12,999 bases of DNA from positions 1 to 12,999 of the forward strand of contig JANNYA010000261.1 in NCBI GenBank assembly GCA_031409855.1, given 5' to 3'. This document shows, piece after piece, positions 1-7,105 of this stretch; within the stretch, counting starts at the first letter, position 1; each line of letters starts with the position of its first letter. The position numbers and the translations under genes are program-made. The notes under the pieces are model-generated. The model searched no databases and was not told the DNA's origin. It saw only the letters and a program-made list of their open reading frames with translations. The stretch is from JANNYA01 sp031409855. GTDB taxonomy: Bacteria > Pseudomonadota > Gammaproteobacteria > Xanthomonadales > SZUA-5.

Positions 1-156
1 CGAAGCTTCGTTCAACGCGGCTTTGCCGAGCTCAAACCAAAAAGTGATTTTCAAGAGGCGATTAAGCGAATTTTGAATTACGATGCGGGTCTAATTGAGC
101 TTGCGCTTGCGCGGCTAAATGAAGTGGTACGAATTGATTTGAAATCATGTTTTTAG
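1..156 (+). CDS. C-terminal fragment of an unidentified protein
   Basis: An open frame enters from the left edge in frame 1 and ends at a TAG at 154-156, giving the last 51 residues of a protein. The visible part is probably helical (around IKRILNYDAGLIELALARL) and shows no motif I recognise. It lies 39 bases upstream of the response regulator on the same strand, so it could belong to the same signalling unit, for example as a sensor or partner. That is only inferred from position. The frame is open over its whole length and its codon use resembles the neighbours, which is why I accept it as coding. Confidence 0.55.
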   Translation, partial: RSFVQRGFAELKPKSDFQEAIKRILNYDAGLIELALARLNEVVRIDLKSCF

Positions 157-195
157 TCGACAACCCAAAATTGAACTCATTGACGCGAGGCCATA

Positions 196-1722
196 GTGAC
201 CGACACGCTTTTTAGCTTTGCCGAAGAAACCCAAATCGCTGGTGAGCCGTGGAACATCCTAATTGTGGATGACGAGCCAGGTGTGCATGACGTAACCAAG
301 CTAGTGCTGGGCAATTTTCGCTTTGAACAAAGACCGCTGAAGTTTTTCCATGCCTACTCTGGTGCAGAGGCAAGGGTTTTGTTGCGCGATACGCCCGATC
401 TGGCGCTGGTTTTGCTTGACGTCGTCATGGAGCACGAGACGGCGGGGCTTGATCTGGTGAAATACATCCGATCTGAACTAGAAAATAATTTTATTCGGAT
501 CGTGCTGCGTACTGGGCAACCGGGTCAGGCGCCCGAACAAGATGTTATTGCGAACTACGATATCAATGACTACAAAGACAAAACTGAGCTGACTGCGCAA
601 AAGCTCTACACCACGCTATATGCCACGCTGCGCGCCTATCGCGATGTGATGATTATCGAGCAGCAAAAGCGTGGGCTGGAGCGTGTAATTCATGCCTCGG
701 CGCATATTTTCAGCCATCAAAAGAATCACGAATTTGCCTCCGCCGTATTGAATCAAATTACCAGCTTACTGGGGATGCGCAAAGGCGCGCTGTATTGCAA
801 AGTTCGTAACAGCGACGGTTCAGAACCTGAGCACTTTATCGTGGCCGCCGCAAACGGCGAATATGAAAAATATATCGACAAATTTGCCGATGTAAATTTG
901 CCACCGCATATCGCGGAGTCGTTGCGGGCATCCTACGTGAGCCGGCAGAGCTTATTTAAGCGCGATCATTACGTTTTGTTCTTTACCGACAGCGAAAAGT
1001 CGGAAAGTTTGCTTTACGTCGGCGAGAATTGGCAATTGACCGATCTCGAATACCGTTTGGTCGAGCTTTTTTGCACCAATGTCTCAATCGCGTTTGAAAA
1101 TTTGCATCTAACCCAGGAACTGTTCGATTCTCAGTTGGAAATGGTCTACATGTTGGCCGGTGCAGCGGAAACGCGCAGCAAAGAAACCGCGAACCATGTG
1201 CGTCGTGTCGGCGTGATTGCAGAGTTGCTCGGGCGTTGTTATGGCCTCGGCGAAAGTGAATGTGCACAACTGAAATTTGCAGCGCCGCTGCACGATATTG
1301 GCAAAATCGGTATTCCAGACGATATCTTGAACAAGCCTGGGCCGCACACGATCGAAGAAACCGCTGTTATGCGCACGCACGCCGATTTGGGCGCACACAT
1401 GCTGGCCGGATCGCGCCGTCCGCTGATGCAGTTGGCCAGCAAAATCGCAGCGGAACATCACGAAAATTGGGACGGTTCTGGCTATCCGCTGCGCTTGAGC
1501 GGCGAAGCCATTTCGATTGCGGGGCGTATTACTGCACTGGCCGATGTGTTCGATGCGCTTGGCAGTAGGCGTTGCTATAAAAACCCTTGGTCCGACGAAG
1601 ATATTCAAAATTTCATACGTGCCCAAAGCGGGGTCAAATTTGAGCCCAAGCTGGTCGAGCTTTTGATTAGTAATTGGGACGAAGCCCAGGCAATTCGAGC
1701 GGCTTTGCCGGATGAGGACTAG
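196..1722 (+). CDS. Response regulator with REC, DUF3369 and HD-GYP domains (probable c-di-GMP phosphodiesterase)
   Basis: The 508-residue protein has a receiver domain at about 18-145: acidic pair D25/D26, predicted phospho-acceptor D75 in LVLLDVVM, T106 in LRTG, and a lysine near 127-129. A GAF-like DUF3369 region follows at about 150-305, then an HD-GYP domain at about 311-490. The HD-GYP domain keeps the metal-binding HD (H366, D367 in LHDIGKIGIP) and the HHENWDGSGYP signature at 421-431. HD-GYP proteins of this type hydrolyse cyclic di-GMP, and phosphorylation of the receiver would be expected to control activity. The kinase partner is not in the window. The start is GTG at 196, preceded by GAGG at 187-190. 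All key residues are present, so it is probably active. The family call is secure, but the target process is unknown. Confidence 0.93.
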   Translation: MTDTLFSFAEETQIAGEPWNILIVDDEPGVHDVTKLVLGNFRFEQRPLKFFHAYSGAEARVLLRDTPDLALVLLDVVMEHETAGLDLVKYIRSELENNFIRIVLRTGQPGQAPEQDVIANYDINDYKDKTELTAQKLYTTLYATLRAYRDVMIIEQQKRGLERVIHASAHIFSHQKNHEFASAVLNQITSLLGMRKGALYCKVRNSDGSEPEHFIVAAANGEYEKYIDKFADVNLPPHIAESLRASYVSRQSLFKRDHYVLFFTDSEKSESLLYVGENWQLTDLEYRLVELFCTNVSIAFENLHLTQELFDSQLEMVYMLAGAAETRSKETANHVRRVGVIAELLGRCYGLGESECAQLKFAAPLHDIGKIGIPDDILNKPGPHTIEETAVMRTHADLGAHMLAGSRRPLMQLASKIAAEHHENWDGSGYPLRLSGEAISIAGRITALADVFDALGSRRCYKNPWSDEDIQNFIRAQSGVKFEPKLVELLISNWDEAQAIRAALPDED

Positions 1723-1831
1723 TTCTGGTTACGGACTAAATTCGGCCACTAATTAATTTCTACGTGGCTGATTTTGACAGCAGCCACACGCAAGGAAGTT
1801 CAAACTCACCTCTCTTCTGTAGGAGCCTTTA

Positions 1832-2386
1832 ATGCGTTCTTTGATTTTTACTGTGTTGCTAGGAGTTTTTATGACCAATGCTGCCTCGGCCAAGTGCGCA
1901 ACAACGCTTGATTTCAGTTTTCGCCCGCTTGCGGGTAAAACAGCCGTGAAATTGTGCGAAAAGCATGCGAACGAAGTATTGCTCGTCGTCAATACCGCAT
2001 CCAAATGTGGCTACACCACGCAATACGAAGGTTTGGAAGCACTGCACTCAAGCTTAAAAGACAAAGGTTTTTCCGTTATTGGCTTTCCAAGCAACGAATT
2101 TGGTGGTCAGGAACCCGGCACGGAAGAACAGATTCAAGAGTTTTGCACGCTCACCTATGGCGTAAAATTCCCAATGTATGAAAAGACCAGCGTGAAAGGC
2201 GCGAGTGCCAGCCCTTTCTATCAAGGCTTGAGCAAAGCGACCGGCTCAGTGCCGGGATGGAACTTCCACAAATACCTAATCGGCGCCGACGGCACTATTC
2301 TGAAAGCCTACGCCAGTGGCGTCAAACCGAATGATGCTGGGCTCTTGGCTGATATTCAATCGGCACTTTCTGCACGTGCGAAATAG
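1832..2386 (+). CDS. Exported glutathione peroxidase family protein (thiol peroxidase, Cys type)
   Basis: This 184-residue protein of the glutathione peroxidase family reduces hydroperoxides. A signal peptide covers residues 1-20 (hydrophobic core LIFTVLLGVF, cleavage near AASA/K), so it is predicted to be periplasmic. The catalytic residues are visible: peroxidatic C59 in NTASKCGYT (cysteine replaces selenocysteine), Q93 in GGQEPG, and W143-N144 in GWNFHKYLI. C105, in EEQIQEFCTLTYG, lies where thioredoxin-type family members carry the resolving cysteine, so the electron donor may be a thioredoxin-like protein rather than glutathione (inference). AGGAG at 1821-1825 fixes the ATG at 1832. It leads a same-strand run with the TspO and PhzF genes, 30 bases before the TspO start. 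Confidence 0.92.
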   Translation: MRSLIFTVLLGVFMTNAASAKCATTLDFSFRPLAGKTAVKLCEKHANEVLLVVNTASKCGYTTQYEGLEALHSSLKDKGFSVIGFPSNEFGGQEPGTEEQIQEFCTLTYGVKFPMYEKTSVKGASASPFYQGLSKATGSVPGWNFHKYLIGADGTILKAYASGVKPNDAGLLADIQSALSARAK

Positions 2387-2416
2387 CGCAACGACAGTGC
2401 TTTTTAGAGTCTACCT

Positions 2417-2887
2417 ATGCGGTTGAACAAGCGTAGCGCGGGTGCGTTTGCGATATTTCTTGCTGCTGCATTTTTAACAGCGGCCTTTGGTGCGATGTTT
2501 GCCCCAGGGCCGTGGTACGTCAGTTTAGCGAAGCCGGAATGGAATCCGCCTTCGTGGGTGTTTGGGCCGGTTTGGACGCTATTGTATTTTGCCAATGCGC
2601 TCGCTGCTTGGCGGGTGTGGCGCGCGGGCCATAGTAAAGTCGCGATTGTCGTTTGGTTTTTACACCTAATCCCGAATGCGCTCTGGTCGTATTTCTTCTT
2701 TGGCCTGCACCGCTTGGATTGGGCCTTGATCGACATCATTTTGTTGAATTTAGCGATTGTCGCAGTAATCGCGCTTTTTTATCGGCGTGATAAAATCGCG
2801 GGCTGGTTGATGTTGCCCTACCTCGCTTGGGTAAGCTTTGCAGGGTTCCTCAATTGGACGCTTTTTAGCCTCAATTTGCATATTTAA
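2417..2887 (+). CDS. tspO: TspO/MBR family tryptophan-rich sensory membrane protein
   Basis: The 156-residue, tryptophan-rich protein has five predicted membrane helices, as expected for TspO/MBR proteins (relatives of the mitochondrial translocator protein). Signature stretches are WYVSLAKPEWNPPSWVFGP (33-51, with WNPP at 42-45), an LHLIPNALWSYFFFG helix (82-96) and PYLAWVSFAGFLNW (134-147). Bacterial TspO binds porphyrins and has been linked to tetrapyrrole turnover and oxidative-stress regulation. The exact role here is not shown by sequence. It follows an exported peroxidase gene by 30 bases and precedes the PhzF gene by 10, so the three are probably co-transcribed. The ribosome binding site is weak (TAGAGT upstream of the ATG). 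The length is typical of the family. Confidence 0.92.
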   Translation: MRLNKRSAGAFAIFLAAAFLTAAFGAMFAPGPWYVSLAKPEWNPPSWVFGPVWTLLYFANALAAWRVWRAGHSKVAIVVWFLHLIPNALWSYFFFGLHRLDWALIDIILLNLAIVAVIALFYRRDKIAGWLMLPYLAWVSFAGFLNWTLFSLNLHI

Positions 2888-2897
2888 ACGCCAAATT

Positions 2898-3770
2898 ATG
2901 ATGAAACTTTTTCATGTGGATGTTTTTTCGGCGCAGCCGTTTTTCGGTAATCCGCTGGCAGTGCTTGTGCTTGATGGCTCGGCGGTCATCAGTACTGAGC
3001 ACATGCAGCGTATCGCCAACTGGTTAAACTTGTCCGAGACTACCTTTGTGCAGCCTGCGGCGGACGGTTTGAGTTATAGCGTGCGAATTTTTACGCCGAA
3101 ACAAGAACTGCCGTTTGCTGGGCATCCGAGTCTGGGTAGCGCCGCTGCGTTATTTGCCGCCGGTGCATTAAGTGCTGATGCAACGCATTACATCCAGCAT
3201 TGCGCTGCCGGCGCACTCGGCGTTTGGCGTGACAACCGGATTTGGTTTGTGCAAGCACCCAGTGCGACACTGACGCAGATTGATGCGAGCGCAGCGCAGG
3301 AATTGGAGCAGATTTGTCAGCTGCCGCTGAGTGGAGCTGCCCCAGCCGTCATCGCGCTCGGGCCGCGCTGGGCGGTCGCTGAGTTCAGTTCGCCAGCAGC
3401 CTTACTGGCTGCACAACCAGACTTTGCCGCCCTGGCCGCATGGAATTTGACGCACAACAATATTGGCCTGGCCGCATTTGCGCGCGGCGTTGATGCCGAT
3501 GGTGAATATCTTGAGGTCCGTTGTTTTGTGCCGCTAGACGGTATTATCGAAGATCCCGTCACCGGCAGTGGCAATGCCGCCATCGCCGCGTTTTTACATA
3601 TGAATCAAGCTTTTGGCAGCTTGCCTAGAAACTTTCGTGCACGCCAAGGCCGCGCGATGGGGCGCGATGGCAGGCTACAAATGCGCGTGTCTGAAGCGGG
3701 TGCAGTCGCCGTCGGTGGTGTTGTAACGCAGATATCTGCTGGTCAGCTGCTGGCGCTGCCGTCGGAATAG
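2898..3770 (+). CDS. PhzF family isomerase-like protein
   Basis: This PhzF/YddE-type protein of 290 residues belongs to the diaminopimelate-epimerase fold. It begins MMKLFHVDVFSAQPFFGNPL, the typical family start. The catalytic glutamate is E47 (NLSETTFV), GHP lies at 75-77 in PFAGHPSLGSA, and the second signature EDPVTGSGNAA is around 218-228. The frame is open upstream to 2838, but that would overlap the TspO gene. The paired ATGs at 2898 and 2901 match the family N-terminus, so I start at 2898. No strong ribosome binding site is visible, which fits translation coupled to the TspO gene 10 bases upstream. There are no phenazine genes around it, so a phenazine role is unlikely. Most chromosomal relatives have no assigned substrate. 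Confidence 0.9.
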   Translation: MMKLFHVDVFSAQPFFGNPLAVLVLDGSAVISTEHMQRIANWLNLSETTFVQPAADGLSYSVRIFTPKQELPFAGHPSLGSAAALFAAGALSADATHYIQHCAAGALGVWRDNRIWFVQAPSATLTQIDASAAQELEQICQLPLSGAAPAVIALGPRWAVAEFSSPAALLAAQPDFAALAAWNLTHNNIGLAAFARGVDADGEYLEVRCFVPLDGIIEDPVTGSGNAAIAAFLHMNQAFGSLPRNFRARQGRAMGRDGRLQMRVSEAGAVAVGGVVTQISAGQLLALPSE

Positions 3771-3855
3771 CACGCGCTTCGAACGCACGCTTCGAACACT
3801 GGCGCAAAAAATGCGGGGTGGCTGCTAAGTAGCGGCAATGAGTCAGACGCGGGTC

Positions 3856-5031
3856 TTAATGCGCCTGCATCATGCCGACAAATTGTGCGAACAAGCCTTC
3901 CACATCACGTGGGCCGGGGCTGGCTTCAGGGTGGCCTTGAAAGCTAAACGCCGGTGCGTTGGTCAATGCAATACCTTGGTTCGAGCCGTCAAACAGTGAT
4001 CTGTGCGTGACGCGAATATGGCTAGGCAGGCTCGCTTCATCGACCGCAAAGCCGTGGTTTTGGCTAGAAATCATAACGCGGCCGGTAGCCAAATCCTGCA
4101 CCGGATGATTCGCACCATGATGGCCAAACTTCATTTTTACGGTTTTCGCGCCGGCGGCAAGCGCAAGCAGCTGATGCCCTAAGCAGATGCCGAAAATTGG
4201 AATCTTTGCTGAAAGCAGCGTTTGGATCGCGCTGATTGCGTAATCGCAAGGCGCCGGGTCACCCGGGCCGTTACTCAAAAATACACCGTCAGGCTTGAGT
4301 GCCAATACCTCAGCGGCGCTCGTTTGCGCGGGTACGACGGTCACTTTGCAGCCATGTTGCGCGAGCAGGCGTAAGATATTTGTTTTGACGCCAAAATCGA
4401 AAGCGACGACATTGCGGGTGGCGGTGGTATTGCTGGGTAGTGACGTCGCCAGATCAAAAACACCTTCAGTGTGTTGATAACTCTGGGTGCAGCTGACGAC
4501 TTTCGCCAGATCCAGCCCCGAAAGCCCGCCAAATTCACGTGCTGCTGCCAGTGCTCGTGCCGCTGCATCGGCGCTTTTCGCATCGGCACCGGCCAAAATA
4601 CAGCCACTTTGCGCGCCGGTCGCCCGCAAGTGGCGTGTTAGTTTGCGCGTATCGATATCCGCAATCGCGCAAATCCCTCGCTCAATCAGATAAGAGTCTA
4701 AAGACTGCGTCATGCGCCAATTGCTGGCAAGACGCGGCAAATCCCGCACGATTAATCCAGCTGCGTAAATTTGCGCACTTTCGGCGTCATTCGGATTGAC
4801 CCCGACATTCCCTATATGTGGATAAGTCAAGGTAATCAACTGGCGGCAATAGCTTGGGTCCGTCAGCATTTCTTGATAGCCAGTCATAGCGGTGTTGAAA
4901 ACCACCTCGCCGACCGTCATCCCCTCGCTACCAATGCTGCGCCCGTTAAATACGCTGCCATCCGCCAACACTAAGATTGCAGGAAGTTGATTTTTTGGGC
5001 AAAAAATGTCTGCTTCGCTTGGATTCAACAT
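3856..5031 (-). CDS. carA: Carbamoyl-phosphate synthase small subunit (glutamine amidotransferase)
   Basis: The 391-residue small subunit hydrolyses glutamine and passes ammonia to CarB, making carbamoyl phosphate for pyrimidines and arginine. The N-terminal CPSase domain (about 17-150) contains VVFNTAMTGYQEMLTDPSY. The C-terminal class I amidotransferase domain (about 205-388) contains SNGPGDP, the nucleophile C283 in GICLGHQ, and H367/E369 in QGHPEASPGP, so the triad is complete. The N-terminus is about 15 residues longer than usual, but I see no better internal start. GGGGC just upstream may serve as ribosome binding site. It lies 135 bases downstream of coq7 on the same strand. Its own downstream side faces the convergent PhzF gene, so carB must be elsewhere, unlike the common carAB order. 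Confidence 0.96.
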   Translation of the reverse strand: MLNPSEADIFCPKNQLPAILVLADGSVFNGRSIGSEGMTVGEVVFNTAMTGYQEMLTDPSYCRQLITLTYPHIGNVGVNPNDAESAQIYAAGLIVRDLPRLASNWRMTQSLDSYLIERGICAIADIDTRKLTRHLRATGAQSGCILAGADAKSADAAARALAAAREFGGLSGLDLAKVVSCTQSYQHTEGVFDLATSLPSNTTATRNVVAFDFGVKTNILRLLAQHGCKVTVVPAQTSAAEVLALKPDGVFLSNGPGDPAPCDYAISAIQTLLSAKIPIFGICLGHQLLALAAGAKTVKMKFGHHGANHPVQDLATGRVMISSQNHGFAVDEASLPSHIRVTHRSLFDGSNQGIALTNAPAFSFQGHPEASPGPRDVEGLFAQFVGMMQAH

Positions 5032-5057
5032 AGGTGCGCCCCGAATTAAGTGCGCGA

Positions 5058-5086
5058 AGTGTAGGCAGCTGGCACAGTTCGGTCTA
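5058..5086 (-). promoter_or_regulatory. Possible carA promoter
   Basis: On the minus strand TACACT (5063-5058) resembles a -10 box. TAGACC (5086-5081) is a poor -35 with a 17-base spacer. It lies 27-55 bases before the carA start in the coq7-carA gap. The match is weak, and carA may also be read from coq7. Confidence 0.25.
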
Positions 5087-5114
5087 GCAAAAGCGGCGGA
5101 ATAGGCTTCGTGTA

Positions 5115-5169
5115 TAGGCTTGATGATTCAGCCAGACGGGTCAGCCAGAGGATTCAGCCAGACGGGTCA
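5115..5169. repeat. 13-bp tandem repeat (26-bp higher period) over the coq7 stop codon
   Basis: TCAGCCAGACGGG (5128-5140), TCAGCCAGAGGAT (5141-5153) and TCAGCCAGACGGG (5154-5166) follow one another without gaps. A degenerate unit (TAGGCTTGATGAT, 5115-5127) precedes them and TCA (5167-5169) begins the next. Seen at double length, GATTCAGCCAGACGGGTCA occurs exactly at 5125-5143 and 5151-5169. On the minus strand each unit ends in TGA, and the last TGA is the coq7 stop codon. The array fills part of the coq7-carA gap. It probably arose by slipped replication, and no function is evident. Confidence 0.8.
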
Positions 5170-5805
5170 AAGTCGATAAGCTAGAAAACGCATGACGTCA
5201 GCAGTTTTTGCCATCAGCGTGGGAATTGGCCACGGTAATCGAGTTCCGCCGGCATTCAGCGCGGCCAAACCATGCGCCGCTTCATCACCGCGCATGACTT
5301 TGATGACTGCCAAAGACTCCGTATCCGCAGCGGGCAGGGCGCTTTCATGGGTGTGTAAATGCGCTTCCACTTGTCGCTCCGTTTCAGCAACAAAACCGAG
5401 CGCTGTCGTATCACTCACTTTTGCCGCCGCATAGCCCATGGCATAGGCACCCACATACCAAATGGGGCCTAACAAACTTGGCCTAGCGCCCAGCGACTGC
5501 AGGCGATTCGCACACCAGGCTAAATGATCGCCTTCTTCGCGCGCGGCGTGCAGCATCATCGATTTTGTGGCTACGCCACGCGCGGCGGCGGCATGGCCGA
5601 AATACAAAGCTTGCGCGGCGACTTCACCCGCATGGTTGACACGCATCAAACCGGCGGAATGTTGGCGTTCGGCCTCGCTCAATTTAAGTGCGTCATTCGG
5701 CGCTTTAGGCATAGTGCGGGCCTGCAAAGCACGCGGCGCCGCAAGCGTTTTCAGGGCGCGGTCAAACTCATTAATTAGTGCATCGAAGCGGGACAGTGTT
5801 TGCAT
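5167..5805 (-). CDS. coq7: Ubiquinone biosynthesis hydroxylase Coq7 (diiron DMQ monooxygenase)
   Basis: The 212-residue protein matches Coq7, the diiron enzyme that hydroxylates 2-polyprenyl-3-methyl-6-methoxy-1,4-benzoquinone in ubiquinone synthesis. The ferritin-like ligand motifs are all visible: MRVNHAGEVAAQALY (E61), AREEGDHLAWC (E91, H94), FVAETERQVEAHL (E143) and MRGDEAAHG (E175, H178). The protein ends RFLAYRL, a typical C-terminus. It acts at the cytoplasmic membrane surface. Length and motif order are normal. The ATG at 5805-5803 has only a weak ribosome binding site. The gene is divergent from the membrane-protein gene at 5985 and lies upstream of carA on the same strand. Its stop codon is embedded in a tandem repeat. 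Confidence 0.95.
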   Translation of the reverse strand: MQTLSRFDALINEFDRALKTLAAPRALQARTMPKAPNDALKLSEAERQHSAGLMRVNHAGEVAAQALYFGHAAAARGVATKSMMLHAAREEGDHLAWCANRLQSLGARPSLLGPIWYVGAYAMGYAAAKVSDTTALGFVAETERQVEAHLHTHESALPAADTESLAVIKVMRGDEAAHGLAALNAGGTRLPWPIPTLMAKTADVMRFLAYRL

Positions 5806-5934
5806 TTCTATGGCGATTTAAGTTCAGAGCGCGATTTTAGCGAATTACTGCGCACGGCGCCGAGCAATCTCAAGCACTGGCGTACCAAAATAAGTGCCAG
5901 GCGTGGCTGCTCTTCAATTTTCAGTGCCAATGAT

Positions 5935-6050
5935 CGCAGCCCACAAATCCTATACGCTCAAGCTTTAATTGACGCGGAGTAGCCATGCCACAGTCAGGCT
6001 TGCTATCAATCTGGACGCATGTGCGCGCCGCAGCAAAGTTGCTGGCGCTG
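5935..6050 (+). repeat. Diverged copy of the plsC-type gene start (copy A)
   Basis: This stretch aligns with 6991-7105 with a single one-base gap in the leader. Shared features are CGC-GCCCACAAAT about 50 bases before the start, a GGAGTA ribosome binding site, ATGCCA, and then 66 coding bases with about 43 identities by hand count. The encoded starts MPQSGLLSIWTHVRAAAKLLAL and MPKLGFFSGWTHARAALKLL share 14 of 22 residues. It is an old segmental duplication covering both leader and first codons. Confidence 0.7.
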
Positions 6051-6944
6051 CGGCGGACTACAGGTGGTATGAACCCGGCTTTGTATTTATCGGGTGTCAA
6101 TTTCAAGCGAACTCTATGGCGTTTGTCGCTACTGTTGTTTTTCCCTACAAGCTGTCAAGCCAATGCTGGAATTGGTCTGTTTTTGATTGTGGTGCCCCTA
6201 ATCGTCATCACTTTGCCGATCGTTGTCATTATTGAAGCGATCTATATGCGATATCGGCTCGCGTTAACTTGGCGGCGTGCATTCGGCATCTCTACGCTCG
6301 CCAATGTGATTTCAACTCTGCTCGGTGTAGTCTTTGGCATAGGAATCGATCTTGCTTTGTTCGTTTCTACCGGCTCCAGCGGCTTTGAGCCGACCAGAAT
6401 CGCGGCGTCAATTATCCTGGTTCCCATGTTTTATCTGACGATACGCATCGAATACAAAGTCTGGCGTTGGCGCGACAAAACCTTGGTTGAACGCGGCTTG
6501 GCGCGGTCAGTGTTGCTAGCGCATGTGCTTTCCTATGCGCTTTTGTACGCCAGTGTTTGGTCGCATGGTTTTTTCCTCGACGAAGAGACATTGTCGGTGA
6601 AGATGCGCTTGTACCGAAAAATTGAATCGCTTGAACCTTCGCAACAAATGGTTGCTGATTTTGCCGCGCAACATCATCGACTGCCCAGGGCGGGTGAACT
6701 GAAAGATGTACAACTAGACCGAATGGGCCGTCTCAGCCTATTGTTAAACGAAGCGGCTTTACCCCAAGGATCGAAAGTTTGGATAACAGGCGAACTCGCT
6801 GACGATTTTTCAGTCCACTGGCACTGCAGCATTCAGGCACCCGATCCGCAGGTGTTGGACCGAAACTATGCCCGGCTAGGGTGCCCATCCAGCCCTAGTT
6901 TTGGTCAGCGCCGAAAACTCAGTGATGGCTTTGAATCTAAATAG
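5985..6944 (+). CDS. Unrecognised polytopic membrane protein with pilin-like C-terminal domain
   Basis: I cannot name this 319-residue protein. Residues 1-22 duplicate the start of the downstream acyltransferase. A hydrophobic stretch with signal-like ending follows (WRLSLLLFFPTSCQANA, 45-61), then about four membrane helices near 62-87, 102-128, 138-156 and 174-193. The C-terminal 120 residues are soluble. The stretch LLLNEAALPQGSKVWITGEL followed by WHC (279-281) and C300 resembles the periplasmic part of type IV pilins, where such cysteines form a disulphide (inference). The ATG at 5985 has GGAG at 5976-5979, so it is a credible start. A second Met at 6069 (residue 29) would be the original start if residues 1-28 were grafted, but its upstream AGGTGG is too close to be ideal. 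Confidence 0.75.
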   Translation: MPQSGLLSIWTHVRAAAKLLALRRTTGGMNPALYLSGVNFKRTLWRLSLLLFFPTSCQANAGIGLFLIVVPLIVITLPIVVIIEAIYMRYRLALTWRRAFGISTLANVISTLLGVVFGIGIDLALFVSTGSSGFEPTRIAASIILVPMFYLTIRIEYKVWRWRDKTLVERGLARSVLLAHVLSYALLYASVWSHGFFLDEETLSVKMRLYRKIESLEPSQQMVADFAAQHHRLPRAGELKDVQLDRMGRLSLLLNEAALPQGSKVWITGELADDFSVHWHCSIQAPDPQVLDRNYARLGCPSSPSFGQRRKLSDGFESK

Positions 6945-6990
6945 TCTTAGCCAGTTCGGTAACGTTGATGGCCTTATAAGCGCGCAGCGT

Positions 6991-7105
6991 CGCCGCCCAC
7001 AAATTCGACACCCTCGGCCTTTTAACTAAAGGAGTAAGAATGCCAAAGCTTGGATTTTTTTCCGGCTGGACCCATGCGCGGGCAGCCTTGAAGTTGTTGG
7101 GCTTG
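6991..7105 (+). repeat. plsC-type leader and gene start (copy B of the duplication)
   Basis: This is the partner of 5935-6050. It is probably the ancestral copy, because here the shared N-terminus leads directly into a complete acyltransferase with an ideal AAGGAG ribosome binding site at 7029-7034. Confidence 0.7.

Noticed and set aside
1764..1787. Hairpin GTGGCTG / CAGCCAC with a 10-base loop after the response-regulator gene, considered as a terminator
   Set aside because: There is no T-run after the stem on the plus strand, and the stem is only 7 bp. It may be a weak terminator or chance.
3776..3797. GCTTCGAAC repeated twice after the PhzF gene
   Set aside because: Only two 9-base copies, with no further structure. 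Likely chance in a short convergent gap.
3803..3815. CGCA-AAAAA-TGCG hairpin between the convergent PhzF and carA genes, considered as a shared terminator
   Set aside because: The stem is four base pairs and no T-run follows on either strand.
5032..5166. carA leader searched for a pyrimidine or arginine attenuator or riboswitch
   Set aside because: No leader peptide, terminator-antiterminator pair or ARG-box palindrome that I could support. The space is largely tandem repeat.
5800..5982. Open frame of 60 codons on the plus strand ending two bases before the gene at 5985
   Set aside because: It overlaps the coq7 start on the opposite strand, has no recognisable motif or ribosome binding site, and covers duplicated leader DNA.
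6919..6944. SDGFESK at the end of the membrane protein, considered as the same tail as IFVNGFDN of the repeat protein
   Set aside because: It lacks the preceding IF, the surrounding sequence is polar, and the resemblance is four residues.
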